Both the position numbers and the translations under genes were made by a program. A stretch of 41,149 nt of DNA from an uncultured Lachnospiraceae bacterium (GTDB lineage Bacteria > Bacillota > Clostridia > Lachnospirales > Lachnospiraceae): positions 1 to 41,149 of the forward strand of contig CANRZW010000033.1 of the NCBI GenBank assembly GCA_947644545.1. Reading direction: 5' to 3'. The notes beneath the pieces were generated by a model, which saw only the letters and a list, made by a program, of their open reading frames with translations, was not told where the DNA came from and searched no databases. This document shows, in pieces, positions 9,324 through 18,153 of the stretch (positions are counted from its first letter, which is position 1; each line of letters starts with the position of its first letter).

Positions 9324-10415
9324 TTAACCAGATTCAAAATATGTCTTCCACCTATCCAGGTAAATCTGTACAATCAATTTACTGTCAAATTTTTTATAAT
9401 ATTTCTCTTCAATAACCGGATAAAATTCCAATGCGGAAGAAATTATTTGTATAGTTTTGTCAAAATCTTCATCTGATCTAGTTAAATATTTTGCCAATTC
9501 GCCCGTTAAGATTTCACTTGGCCCATATAGACAATCATCTGAAACCACCGGAATCCCATGAACCAGCGCCTCCACCAAATTCATAGGTAATCCTTCCTGT
9601 CTGGAACATGAAAGCAAAAGTGAAGCGTTTCTTATCCACGTTTCTGAATTCTTCTGAAAACCAGCTATATGTACATATTCTTCCAAATTATATTCATTAA
9701 TTCGTTCTCTAAGTGCCATTTCCAACGGCCCTTGCCCTAAATACACGAGATCAAACTTTATGTAAAAACCACCTTTATAGTATAGATCCAATGCACGTAA
9801 AGGATTCTTTAAATCCACTAACCTTCCCATAAAAAGAATATATTTTCGCTTGTATACAGACTGTAGTTCTACTCCAGATTTGAGAATCATTTTACATGGA
9901 TTATAGATTGTCGTAATATTTTTGGATTTTATTCCATATCTGTTAATCAGTTCAGTCTCCAGGCCTTTTGAAACCGTTACAATCCTTTTTCCTTTTAAAA
10001 TTAATCGCAAACCCATTATCTTCATATAGGAACTGGACGCATTTACTCGACACCATCTACTATGTATAACATACATACATCTTTTCCCTACTGTCGTTAA
10101 AGAAGCCAGCAAATATGACGGTTGGAGATGCGCTGTTATTAACACATACTCTTTACCGGAAATAAACTGGTTTACCTTCCACACAGAACTCATAATACCC
10201 AATAAAGCTTTCAAAGAAGTATCCTTTGCATCTATTTTCAGGGAAAAGACATTAAGATACTTCGGTATTTCATAATCCGCTGTCAAATCATAAACTAATA
10301 CAAAATCACTCTCTATCCCTATCTCGTAAAGCTGTTCCGCAAGATTCAGGCAAACTCGTTCCGCCCCTCCTCCTGAAAAAGAATTTAAAAAAAACAGTGC
10401 CCTTATGTGTGTCAC
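9324..10415 (-). CDS. Glycosyltransferase family 4 (GT-B fold), GTG start
   Basis: Predicted 363-aa GT4 enzyme. The GTG at 10415 is chosen because it directly precedes the canonical opening THIRALFFLNSFSGGGAER and has AAGGAG four bases upstream. The donor domain starts at LFMGRLVDLKNP, and the E-x7-E motif is QEGLPMNLVEALVHG. It is probably cytoplasmic, adding a sugar to a lipid-linked intermediate. Its first 110 nt lie inside the 3' end of the upstream GT2 gene in another frame, across an 8-T run, an unusually long overlap. It is followed after 10 nt by the GT-C-like paralogue A. Confidence 0.87.
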   Translation of the reverse strand: MTHIRALFFLNSFSGGGAERVCLNLAEQLYEIGIESDFVLVYDLTADYEIPKYLNVFSLKIDAKDTSLKALLGIMSSVWKVNQFISGKEYVLITAHLQPSYLLASLTTVGKRCMYVIHSRWCRVNASSSYMKIMGLRLILKGKRIVTVSKGLETELINRYGIKSKNITTIYNPCKMILKSGVELQSVYKRKYILFMGRLVDLKNPLRALDLYYKGGFYIKFDLVYLGQGPLEMALRERINEYNLEEYVHIAGFQKNSETWIRNASLLLSCSRQEGLPMNLVEALVHGIPVVSDDCLYGPSEILTGELAKYLTRSDEDFDKTIQIISSALEFYPVIEEKYYKKFDSKLIVQIYLDRWKTYFESG

Positions 10416-11472
10416 CCCTCTCCTTATCTAAAAGATTATACTCAACATTCCTTCCGATAACACAGATCCACTTTAGTATTCTGAAATACCATTTCCATAT
10501 TCTTTCCAAAGTAGCATAAAACGGATAATGTGCACAACCAATGCAAAATATCAGCCTTTTAAAAATATTCATCTTAGCAAACATACACGTTTGCTTTTCA
10601 GTTTCTATCAATCGTTCCAGATACGCTTTAAGCAGCATATCATCTGTCCACTGTATATCTCTATTCCACTTTATTATCTCACAACATATAATCCACTCTG
10701 TACATTTTGCATCTGCCATTTTATTATTCTTAATTTCATAATCACGAATATAACTTATCACTTCAATCTTGTTTCTACAAAACTCAATTGAATCTGCCTT
10801 TTTCCTGCCTCCTGTAGTGATTCTATAATAATACCATTCTTGAAATAGTACTGTGACATCCCCACCGTTAGCTATGACTTTAAAGAGAAATAATGTATCT
10901 TCAGACTTGGTCAAACTCTCGTCAAACCGTATTGTCTGTATTGCTTCCCGAAGAATCAGTTTACCACCAATTGCAGTAAGTCTGGTCGTATTACTTGCAA
11001 AATATCTAGGCTTCATTGCTTTATCGCACTTCAAACAGCAATCTTTCCTGACGCTTTCCCTTTCTACTTGCTGTTCAATAATATTTAAACTCGACTCTCT
11101 ACTTACACAGTGAAATCCTACCGTTGCAATTGTCGTCTGATTTGTTTCCTGTAGCCGATAAAGCACCTCCAGTAACTGTGGATGTATAAAATCATCACTG
11201 TCCAAAAAGAATAAATACTTTCCGACTGCTTCTTCCATTCCCACATTTCTTGCTGCAGACACTCCTTTATGTTCCTGATAAATATAACGTATTCTTTTAT
11301 CCTCTTTACAAAATCCTTCACATTTTTTTCTGCTTCCATCCTTAGAGCCATCATCAACCAAAATTAATTCAAAGCTCTTATATGTCTGTTTTAAAACCGA
11401 ATGTATACAATCATCCAAATATTTCTCCGTATTATAAACTGGAACAATTATGGAAATCTCTCTTTCTAACAT
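10306..11472 (-). CDS. Glycosyltransferase family 2 (GT-A fold) with out-of-frame 3' overlap
   Basis: Predicted 388-aa GT2. The ATG at 11472 (MLEREISIIVPVYN) is preferred over a TTG two codons upstream; GAGGAAG lies 11 nt away. Motifs: SIIVPVYNTEKYLDDC, VDDGSKDGS and LDSDDFIH (DXD). This is a typical capsule/EPS GT2 of the 'SVLKQTYKSFELI' type. The C-terminal ~37 residues (FFKFFFRRRGG... to RDRDRE) are encoded by the start of the next gene in the wrong frame and do not look like GT2 sequence. The native protein may therefore have ended near residue 350 and lost its stop, or a frameshift may occur at the T8 run. Confidence 0.85.
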   Translation of the reverse strand: MLEREISIIVPVYNTEKYLDDCIHSVLKQTYKSFELILVDDGSKDGSRKKCEGFCKEDKRIRYIYQEHKGVSAARNVGMEEAVGKYLFFLDSDDFIHPQLLEVLYRLQETNQTTIATVGFHCVSRESSLNIIEQQVERESVRKDCCLKCDKAMKPRYFASNTTRLTAIGGKLILREAIQTIRFDESLTKSEDTLFLFKVIANGGDVTVLFQEWYYYRITTGGRKKADSIEFCRNKIEVISYIRDYEIKNNKMADAKCTEWIICCEIIKWNRDIQWTDDMLLKAYLERLIETEKQTCMFAKMNIFKRLIFCIGCAHYPFYATLERIWKWYFRILKWICVIGRNVEYNLLDKERGDTHKGTVFFKFFFRRRGGTSLPESCGTALRDRDRE

Positions 11473-11532
11473 TCTCAAATAGTCTTCCTCTCATATATTT
11501 GTTCTCAGCATGACAAGATTCCAAAAATAGAA

Positions 11533-13239
11533 TTATTTAATCCTCTTCAATCCCAGATTTTCTATGGTATAGATCATATCACATTCATATGCAAGGCTCA
11601 TATGATGTGTTGCTAACACGATTGTTTTATTTCCCTTGACCTGCCTTATGGAATCTATCACTGCCCTTTCTGTTTCCAAGTCCAAGGCCGCAGTAGCTTC
11701 ATCCATGACCAAAAGTTCAAAGTCTCTATACAATGCTCTGGCCAAAGCAATTCTCTGCCTTTGTCCTCCGGAAATTGTCCTGCCATGCTCACCGATTAGT
11801 GTATGTATCCCTTCTGGCATCTCCATAACATCTTCCCATACCTGAGCACACTTCAAACAATCTACCACTCTATCTATATCGATTATTTTTTCATTTGCAA
11901 AAAAAGCTACATTATTACAGATTGTTTCACCATTTAAATATACTGTCTGTGGAATATAACTTATAATACTTCCTATATCAGCAATGCATGCTCCCTCTGC
12001 ATCCATTTGCGCCACAATATCATAATCATCATAAAAAATTTTTCCAGACTGTGGCCTCAACAAACCAAGTATTAAATCAAGAAAAGTCGTCTTTCCGATG
12101 CCAGAAACCCCCATAATCGCAACTGAACATCCTGCGGGAATGTCAATAGATGCATCTCGAAATATATATCTATGATCATTATATGCAAAAGTTAAATTCT
12201 GAATTTGAATTCCCTTCTGAAGCGTTACATTTATCTTTCTATCATTTCTAATACATTGCTCTTCTTGCACAATAACCTGATAATTTGTCAGCTCCTCTCG
12301 CAATTCTCCATATGACTTCTGAGAAAATTTCACATCATTCAATTCACTCACAATTTCATATGCAATAGGCACCATTTTCATGAGCATCGTAAGGTATACC
12401 AACATTGACGACAAAAATACCCCAATATCTTTCCCTGGTCTCCATAGAAAAAAAGCAAGAATACCAAACATAGCCGTCATAACCATATTCTTCATGAACA
12501 TACCTATGATATTTCTCTTGTATTGAAAGTTTTGCAGTGTCTGTGCATATGTCTGCCCTGCTTCCCTATATCTTTGAAGCACGGCCATTGAGCTTCCTGC
12601 AATTCTTATTTCTTTAAAGTTTCCATGTGCGATCGAAACCTGAGCATTCGCTTTAATCGCATACATACGAGATTTTTCGCCATAAGTTTGTATCTGATTT
12701 CGATAATTAAAGAATACTATCGTCATCAACAAAATAAATGCAACACAGCTGATCAATCCTATCCACTTTGATGTATAAATCATCACCACAAAGTATCCAC
12801 ACATCGTAAAAATATCAACCCAAATATTAGTACACTTGACAATAATACTCAAACATACTTGTGGATCATTGCGAACCAGCGCTAATGCCTGCATAGTGTC
12901 TTTCTCATTATGCTTTATTAAACTCTCTTTTAATAACAATTCGTACATTTTCTCAGATACATTCTGTGCGCCGCTATATATAAATTGATTACGTAACTTA
13001 TACTTATATAGATCAAAAAAGCCTTTCAGTATCGATACAACTCCCATAAAGAACGTAAATGCAACAATCGGTCTCGATGCCTGCTTTTCACGTATTACTA
13101 TATTAATAATAAGAATAATGATAGAAAAATTGAAAATATCTGTTATTGGGCTGATTAAAGTCATTATAATCAGCTTTTTCAAAACCTTTCGCTCTTCTTT
13201 CTCCAGAATCCCAACTAAATATTTAAACATACCTATCAT
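11533..13239 (-). CDS. ABC exporter, fused permease-ATPase (MsbA/PglK-like half transporter)
   Basis: Predicted 568-aa protein: a six-helix type IV (exporter) transmembrane domain over about 1-320, then a nucleotide-binding domain. Walker A is GVSGIGKTT, the signature SGGQRQRIALARAL, Walker B LLVMDEATAALD and the switch histidine is in ATHH, so the ATPase looks complete. Half transporters of this type work as homodimers; in glycan loci they flip lipid-linked oligosaccharides (PglK/Wzk type) or export other lipids or peptides. The start at 13239 has GAGG ten bases upstream. It sits in the middle of the cassette, 60 nt before the GT2 gene, which favours a glycolipid substrate. This is a second export route besides PelG. 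Confidence 0.85.
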   Translation of the reverse strand: MIGMFKYLVGILEKEERKVLKKLIIMTLISPITDIFNFSIIILIINIVIREKQASRPIVAFTFFMGVVSILKGFFDLYKYKLRNQFIYSGAQNVSEKMYELLLKESLIKHNEKDTMQALALVRNDPQVCLSIIVKCTNIWVDIFTMCGYFVVMIYTSKWIGLISCVAFILLMTIVFFNYRNQIQTYGEKSRMYAIKANAQVSIAHGNFKEIRIAGSSMAVLQRYREAGQTYAQTLQNFQYKRNIIGMFMKNMVMTAMFGILAFFLWRPGKDIGVFLSSMLVYLTMLMKMVPIAYEIVSELNDVKFSQKSYGELREELTNYQVIVQEEQCIRNDRKINVTLQKGIQIQNLTFAYNDHRYIFRDASIDIPAGCSVAIMGVSGIGKTTFLDLILGLLRPQSGKIFYDDYDIVAQMDAEGACIADIGSIISYIPQTVYLNGETICNNVAFFANEKIIDIDRVVDCLKCAQVWEDVMEMPEGIHTLIGEHGRTISGGQRQRIALARALYRDFELLVMDEATAALDLETERAVIDSIRQVKGNKTIVLATHHMSLAYECDMIYTIENLGLKRIK

Positions 13240-13265
13240 ACTGAATTTTCCTCGATTACTTTACC

Positions 13266-14345
13266 TTAATTGTTCATTACTCTTTCAATTAATCTAAATG
13301 GCATGATTCTATATAAATCTACAAGAACATAATAAAATCTGGGTATTCTGCTAGCTTCCAATAATCTTGGCTGGAGCAAATCATTTCTCTCACATTCAAA
13401 CCAATCTAACTCTGCTTTGATCATTTCCCAAATTTTTCTTGCCTGGTCAGAATGCACAATTACTAAAGAAGTTCCCATACCATCATCCAATTCAGGTTTG
13501 ACACGCTCAATACCCCAGAAATCTCCAATTGTAAAGTCACTGTTTCTATTTACCGTACAGAATTTGCAATTATAACAAGCGGGGCGCAAAACGTAATTTT
13601 TAAAATATAACTTACAATAAATATCCTGATAAATAGAATCTACATACTCTACTCCATCGATCCAATATGATCTCATATGCCCATTATCCACATTTCGCTT
13701 GTCTCGAAAGCAAAAATCCTTCAATTTCCCTCTATGCTTATGTTCCAGAAATTTCACATATTTCTTCCAAAACACAGGAGAAGGTACTCCATAACATACC
13801 AGATCAACAGTAATGAGCTTTTCATATTTCTTATTCAAAAAAAGTATAAGTGCCTGAGTCTGACAGGGCGTTCCACAAAATAATACCCATCTGTTTCCAA
13901 CCAGATTCTTTTTAATGCTACTAAAAATTCCTTCCATATTACTCTGTACATATTTCGTCCTTTTGATTCCCTCCAATTGTGCATAGTTCTCGGCTCCTTT
14001 ATGTACAACATTCATGTCTCTATCATACCCCGCACCATACACAATCCCTCCCCTTTCGATCACGTATTGTGCCAGGACCGGAAAAATTCCGCCCGATGAA
14101 CTGGAATACCTTAACTGTTTCTTCTTTGCCTGTGCTCCAAAATAAGTATTCTGGCCTTCACCCGTCCCGTTAACCTTCACAGGACACACCGACTTGCATC
14201 TTCCACATCCGGTGCAGGAAGACTTATCAATCTCCGGATAAGCAAACCCTTCTCTATCATAAATCATATGGATTGCCCCCTCAGGACATACCTCAGCGCA
14301 CGCACCACAACCACAACATGTCTCTTTCCTTCTGTTCTTCTCCAT
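13266..14345 (-). CDS. Coenzyme F420 hydrogenase/dehydrogenase beta-subunit-like Fe-S protein
   Basis: Predicted 359-aa protein from the ATG at 14345, which has AGAGG seven bases upstream; a start 14 codons earlier is possible. The N-terminus holds two ferredoxin-type 4Fe-4S motifs (CCGCGACAEVCP and CTGCGRCKSVCP), followed by SSSGGIFP and FCGTPCQ, typical of the FrhB N- and C-terminal domains. A further cysteine cluster CYNCKFC precedes FTIGDFWG. Members in non-methanogens occur next to polysaccharide pyruvyl transferases in EPS loci, as here (50 nt away), with no settled reaction. A flavin-dependent reduction of a sugar or polyprenyl carrier is inference. Confidence 0.85.
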   Translation of the reverse strand: MEKNRRKETCCGCGACAEVCPEGAIHMIYDREGFAYPEIDKSSCTGCGRCKSVCPVKVNGTGEGQNTYFGAQAKKKQLRYSSSSGGIFPVLAQYVIERGGIVYGAGYDRDMNVVHKGAENYAQLEGIKRTKYVQSNMEGIFSSIKKNLVGNRWVLFCGTPCQTQALILFLNKKYEKLITVDLVCYGVPSPVFWKKYVKFLEHKHRGKLKDFCFRDKRNVDNGHMRSYWIDGVEYVDSIYQDIYCKLYFKNYVLRPACYNCKFCTVNRNSDFTIGDFWGIERVKPELDDGMGTSLVIVHSDQARKIWEMIKAELDWFECERNDLLQPRLLEASRIPRFYYVLVDLYRIMPFRLIERVMNN

Positions 14346-14394
14346 ATAACAGCCTCTGAAATCATCTTGATCGACTTTTCTTAACATAAACCTT

Positions 14395-15504
14395 CTATTC
14401 CTGCAAACATTGTATGAAAAAATCTTCCGTTGACCTGACCCTTTCTTTAACCCTTCTCTCCACTATACTCCACTCAATATGAGAATCGAGCTGAAAGTCC
14501 TCTTCCTGATATAATCTGCCTTCCAAACCACTAAGTTCCAAGATATCACTAATTCTGGCTCCGGCACTGCTATGCTGGAAAACGATAAACTTCTTCTGAT
14601 AAATAATACTGAATGCTACACCATGAAAAGAATTTGTAACCACATAATCTGCCTTATGAACATAACCCAGAAACTCTGACGGTCCCGCAGTATAATCTGT
14701 TATGAGATTTACTCCCACGGCCTCTGGACCACCCTTTATCTTAATGATCAAAAGACCTTTCTTTTTCGCCAGTTCCCTGGCACACTGTATCAATGCATCA
14801 TTTCTCTCCGTCATATATACCAAAATATATCCCACTTCGTCCGGCAGCTTTTCAATCGCCACCCAATTATCCTTCTTTAATAAAAACACAGGATCCGGAA
14901 CTACACAGATATCACCTTTATAAAATTGATTTATATAAGGAATCGCTGCTTTCTCCCTGACGGAAATATGATCTACAGATTTTAATAAATCCGAAAACTC
15001 CATGCTATATTTATCAGCGATAAATTTCTTCCCCATGCTCGCTGCATAAGCGATCACCTTTTTCTTATTTTTACTTTCAAAGGCTCCAAAGTACGCTCTC
15101 CGCAGTCCCAATGTAATGTCCGGATTCCAAATCTGATCACTTCCCACTATATAATACGGATATTCTAATCGTCTCAATTGCCAAATAAAAATCAGTTTCT
15201 TCTTCCTCTCACCCATCAAATATCTTCTCCGAAACTGTTTCATATTCGCTCTCTGTTCAAAAAATTTTTTTCCCAACTTCAAATTCTTTATCCAGCCACA
15301 CCACCCCAAGTATAGAATCTTCTCAAAACTGCCTATCGGCACATAAGGAATCCACCAATGTCTGCCCGTCATAAATGGCGGTTCGTACGGAACAATGTCC
15401 GCCTCTATCCCTTTTCCACGCAAATACGTTTTCAAACCATATGCCTGCAGCATTGCTCCGAAATTATCCGCACAATGAAACGTCAATATCCCCACTTCAC
15501 GCAT
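14395..15504 (-). CDS. Polysaccharide pyruvyl transferase family protein
   Basis: Predicted 369-aa protein from the ATG at 15504 (MREVGILTFHCADNFGAML), which has GTGGAG about eight bases upstream; an in-frame start 13 codons earlier has no such site. Family hallmarks are the N-terminal HCADNFGAMLQAYGL, the central IVGSDQIWNPD, VPDPVFLL and VTNSFHGVAFSIIY. By family knowledge it transfers pyruvate from phosphoenolpyruvate as a ketal onto a hexose or ManNAc of a cell-surface glycan, adding negative charge. It is the first gene after a 129-nt gap, where the DNA turns AT-rich. It pairs with the downstream Fe-S protein. Confidence 0.88.
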   Translation of the reverse strand: MREVGILTFHCADNFGAMLQAYGLKTYLRGKGIEADIVPYEPPFMTGRHWWIPYVPIGSFEKILYLGWCGWIKNLKLGKKFFEQRANMKQFRRRYLMGERKKKLIFIWQLRRLEYPYYIVGSDQIWNPDITLGLRRAYFGAFESKNKKKVIAYAASMGKKFIADKYSMEFSDLLKSVDHISVREKAAIPYINQFYKGDICVVPDPVFLLKKDNWVAIEKLPDEVGYILVYMTERNDALIQCARELAKKKGLLIIKIKGGPEAVGVNLITDYTAGPSEFLGYVHKADYVVTNSFHGVAFSIIYQKKFIVFQHSSAGARISDILELSGLEGRLYQEEDFQLDSHIEWSIVERRVKERVRSTEDFFIQCLQE

Positions 15505-15633
15505 TCCCAATTCTCCACTTTTCCACCAAAAGACTATCCGCACTCTTTATCGCATTATTCAGAAAACCCGCTATAAATAGTCGTATATACCCTTAACAGT
15601 TCTTGGGAGTATTATCGCTGCATAATCCTAATG

Positions 15634-18093
15634 CTAATCCCCTGCCATCCCCAGTTTATACGGCTGGTTTCCTGGATCTTGTCTAAAGTAATAGCACACA
15701 AATGCATCATCCTCATAAAATACATTCAAGACAGACGCGTGCTCCTTTGCAAACTGCTGGCACCATTCATATAATTTCGACTCTAAAACAACTCGATTTT
15801 CAAGTTTCAAATACATCAACCATGCATTCTCATACTCTGGAAGCTCTCCCATCGCTATCTCTTCCGTTACCTGCCCTGCTATAATCTCAGGACTTTGGCT
15901 TGCTACGCTGTCCGGATATTTATGGGAATATACATCCCAGAAGGGGGCCAGGTATTTCTCTTCTCCCATCCACCATGGACTCTGGAAGAAATGAGACTGC
16001 CCATAGAGAAGCGGCTTCTTTTCCACATAAAGGAACACATACTCCGATGGAATACTGTATTCTTCATTACCGATGTTCTCCACAAAGTTAAGCAATTCTT
16101 CATGCCATCCTAATTGAATGACAGGATACAACTCATCCGTAGGCGAAACGATCGTATAACTGTACTTTGGAAAAGTATTGATAATAGATTCTGTCACCAT
16201 CACCGCTGCATTATATCTTGACACTTCATAGAACAACAATCCCCGAAAATTCCCCGTTGCAACCGTCACTCCATAGATTCCCGTAATTGCTGCCAGAGAA
16301 CCAATTCTCATAATCAGATCACTGCTCAACTGAACAAGAACAGAAAACAGCACATCAACAGGCATCACTGCAACTGCCAACAGCATCATATGCCCAGGTG
16401 CAAAGAAACGCCCCTCCGGCAGCAGATCCGGAAGTCCAATCATCGGTGCGGCATACGCCAATATATAGAAGACTGATGCCAGGATCACAGGTGGATACCA
16501 TACACAAGCTTCCCGGAAACGAGCAAGTTTCTCTTTTCGTCTGGACAACCAACAGAAGAGCACTGCCGCCACAGTCAGAACCATCAGCCAGCCGCCACGC
16601 TCCTTCCCGTATAGTGCCGCATATCCCTTATCAAATATTTCCACCACACCTTGGAGCAGCGTCGCGGTAATACTGATCTCATTGCGTTGAAGCTCCAAAG
16701 ATCCTTCCTCTGCATCTATATCCTCAATAGAGTCCTCTGTATTCTCTTCACTCCCTGTCCCTTCATCCTGTATGCGTGCTTTCCTGCTCTCCTCACCACT
16801 CATGGCTCCTATCGCCCAATCTATCGATGCATTAAAGGGTTTGCCTTGCATCAATGCTCCCACCATTGGCATCACGGCGATCAATAACGCACACAGAGCC
16901 GAAGCTGCTAATGATACAAAATACTTTCTGCTAAATATTTTTCTCAACATGAAAGCAGCAAAAGCAACACAGACAACGACTACCATCAATACTGTATGAA
17001 AATGAATCATGATCGACGCCGTCAACGATGCCATAAACAAAAAGAGATTTTCATCCCACAAGAGTCCGAATAGCTTCCCTTTCTTTTCTGTCTCACAAAT
17101 ATGCTCTCTATTCAGATACTCCACCAAAAACAACGCGCACAGACATACCGTATGCAGGCCAAATTCCTGTGGCAGTGTGATCTGCAGGCGAAACATACTG
17201 TGGATCAGATCTGCATTGCTCAGATCCAGTGTCACAAACAGCATCAATACAAAATGCGGTGTATAACGCCAATGGAAAATTTTCCTGAGCAGGAAATAAA
17301 CCGATAATAGAAACACCGCCACATGAATCCCCTGTAAGAACAACAGAATGCTGTACACTTTGATACCCAGTACACTATGCATACAATAAATAAAACAGTG
17401 CATTGCCTCCGGATAAACACCTTCCGGAAATACTCTTCCCTGAATCAACTCATAAATCCATTTATGATGCGCATATAAATCTCCATACCCATACGAATAC
17501 ACCTGAAACGCCCCATAATTAAAATAGACCATTCCAAACACGACCACGATCGCCAACACCCCATATCTCCAAAACAAGGTGCTAAATCTGCGTCCAAAAT
17601 TCCAGATATATTCTTTCACCCTTACTCTGATCTTAGGCCAATTACATTCTTTCATCCTTTTCATATAATCAAAGCTAAGGAAACGCACCACCTTTTTTGC
17701 ATATCTATAGCATACGATAAAGAAAAGGAGTACAAGGACCAGAATGCGGTATCTCCCTTTTAGAGTCCGCACATCAGGAAATTTTGCCTCCATCGTTCTT
17801 CTGTATTTTCTGTCAAAATACACCAAAGTATTTTTTACAAGAGATAATACAAAGCTGCCATAGAACAACAAGCATATAACCCACTGATGCAGCACATGTA
17901 ATAATCCAAGCGTCAATACTACCGTATTCATAATGATAATCGGTACCGTAACACAGAATCCAAAACGCCACACCTTCGATTTTCCACGCAAATATTTGTG
18001 AAAAACAACGGAGGGCCAGAGAAACATCAGGAACAGATATCCGCAAAATACTTTCCCATATTCTGCTAACCAATACCCTATATTCATGTCCAT
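15634..18093 (-). CDS. Large GT-C-like membrane protein, paralogue B
   Basis: Predicted 819-aa membrane protein; the ATG at 18093 has GGGGAG seven bases upstream. It has about 13-14 hydrophobic helices and a soluble C-terminal region of about 200 residues. It is paralogous to the 736-aa protein at 7103-9313. The shared core includes the loop with D205, H209 and H210 followed by FPEGVYPEAMHCFIY (222-236), SIMIHFHT, YGKERGGW/R and the C-terminal FVCYYxxQD. This copy has an extra ~60-residue insertion before the loop and an acidic insertion near residue 440. Topology and the D/H loop suggest a GT-C glycosyltransferase using a polyprenyl-linked donor, but no named family is recognised. It directly follows the DUF2304-GT2 fusion, a plausible donor supplier. 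Confidence 0.7.
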   Translation of the reverse strand: MDMNIGYWLAEYGKVFCGYLFLMFLWPSVVFHKYLRGKSKVWRFGFCVTVPIIIMNTVVLTLGLLHVLHQWVICLLFYGSFVLSLVKNTLVYFDRKYRRTMEAKFPDVRTLKGRYRILVLVLLFFIVCYRYAKKVVRFLSFDYMKRMKECNWPKIRVRVKEYIWNFGRRFSTLFWRYGVLAIVVVFGMVYFNYGAFQVYSYGYGDLYAHHKWIYELIQGRVFPEGVYPEAMHCFIYCMHSVLGIKVYSILLFLQGIHVAVFLLSVYFLLRKIFHWRYTPHFVLMLFVTLDLSNADLIHSMFRLQITLPQEFGLHTVCLCALFLVEYLNREHICETEKKGKLFGLLWDENLFLFMASLTASIMIHFHTVLMVVVVCVAFAAFMLRKIFSRKYFVSLAASALCALLIAVMPMVGALMQGKPFNASIDWAIGAMSGEESRKARIQDEGTGSEENTEDSIEDIDAEEGSLELQRNEISITATLLQGVVEIFDKGYAALYGKERGGWLMVLTVAAVLFCWLSRRKEKLARFREACVWYPPVILASVFYILAYAAPMIGLPDLLPEGRFFAPGHMMLLAVAVMPVDVLFSVLVQLSSDLIMRIGSLAAITGIYGVTVATGNFRGLLFYEVSRYNAAVMVTESIINTFPKYSYTIVSPTDELYPVIQLGWHEELLNFVENIGNEEYSIPSEYVFLYVEKKPLLYGQSHFFQSPWWMGEEKYLAPFWDVYSHKYPDSVASQSPEIIAGQVTEEIAMGELPEYENAWLMYLKLENRVVLESKLYEWCQQFAKEHASVLNVFYEDDAFVCYYFRQDPGNQPYKLGMAGD

Positions 18094-18153
18094 TATTTTT
18101 CTCCCCTTTCCTGTAAATACCTCTTAACATGACGTTAAAGATTATCCAATATG

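Noticed and set aside
9314..9373. In-frame N-terminal extension of GT-C-like paralogue A
   Set aside because: It would overlap the upstream GT4, and the internal ATG at 9313 has a strong AAAGGAG and aligns with the N-terminus of its paralogue.
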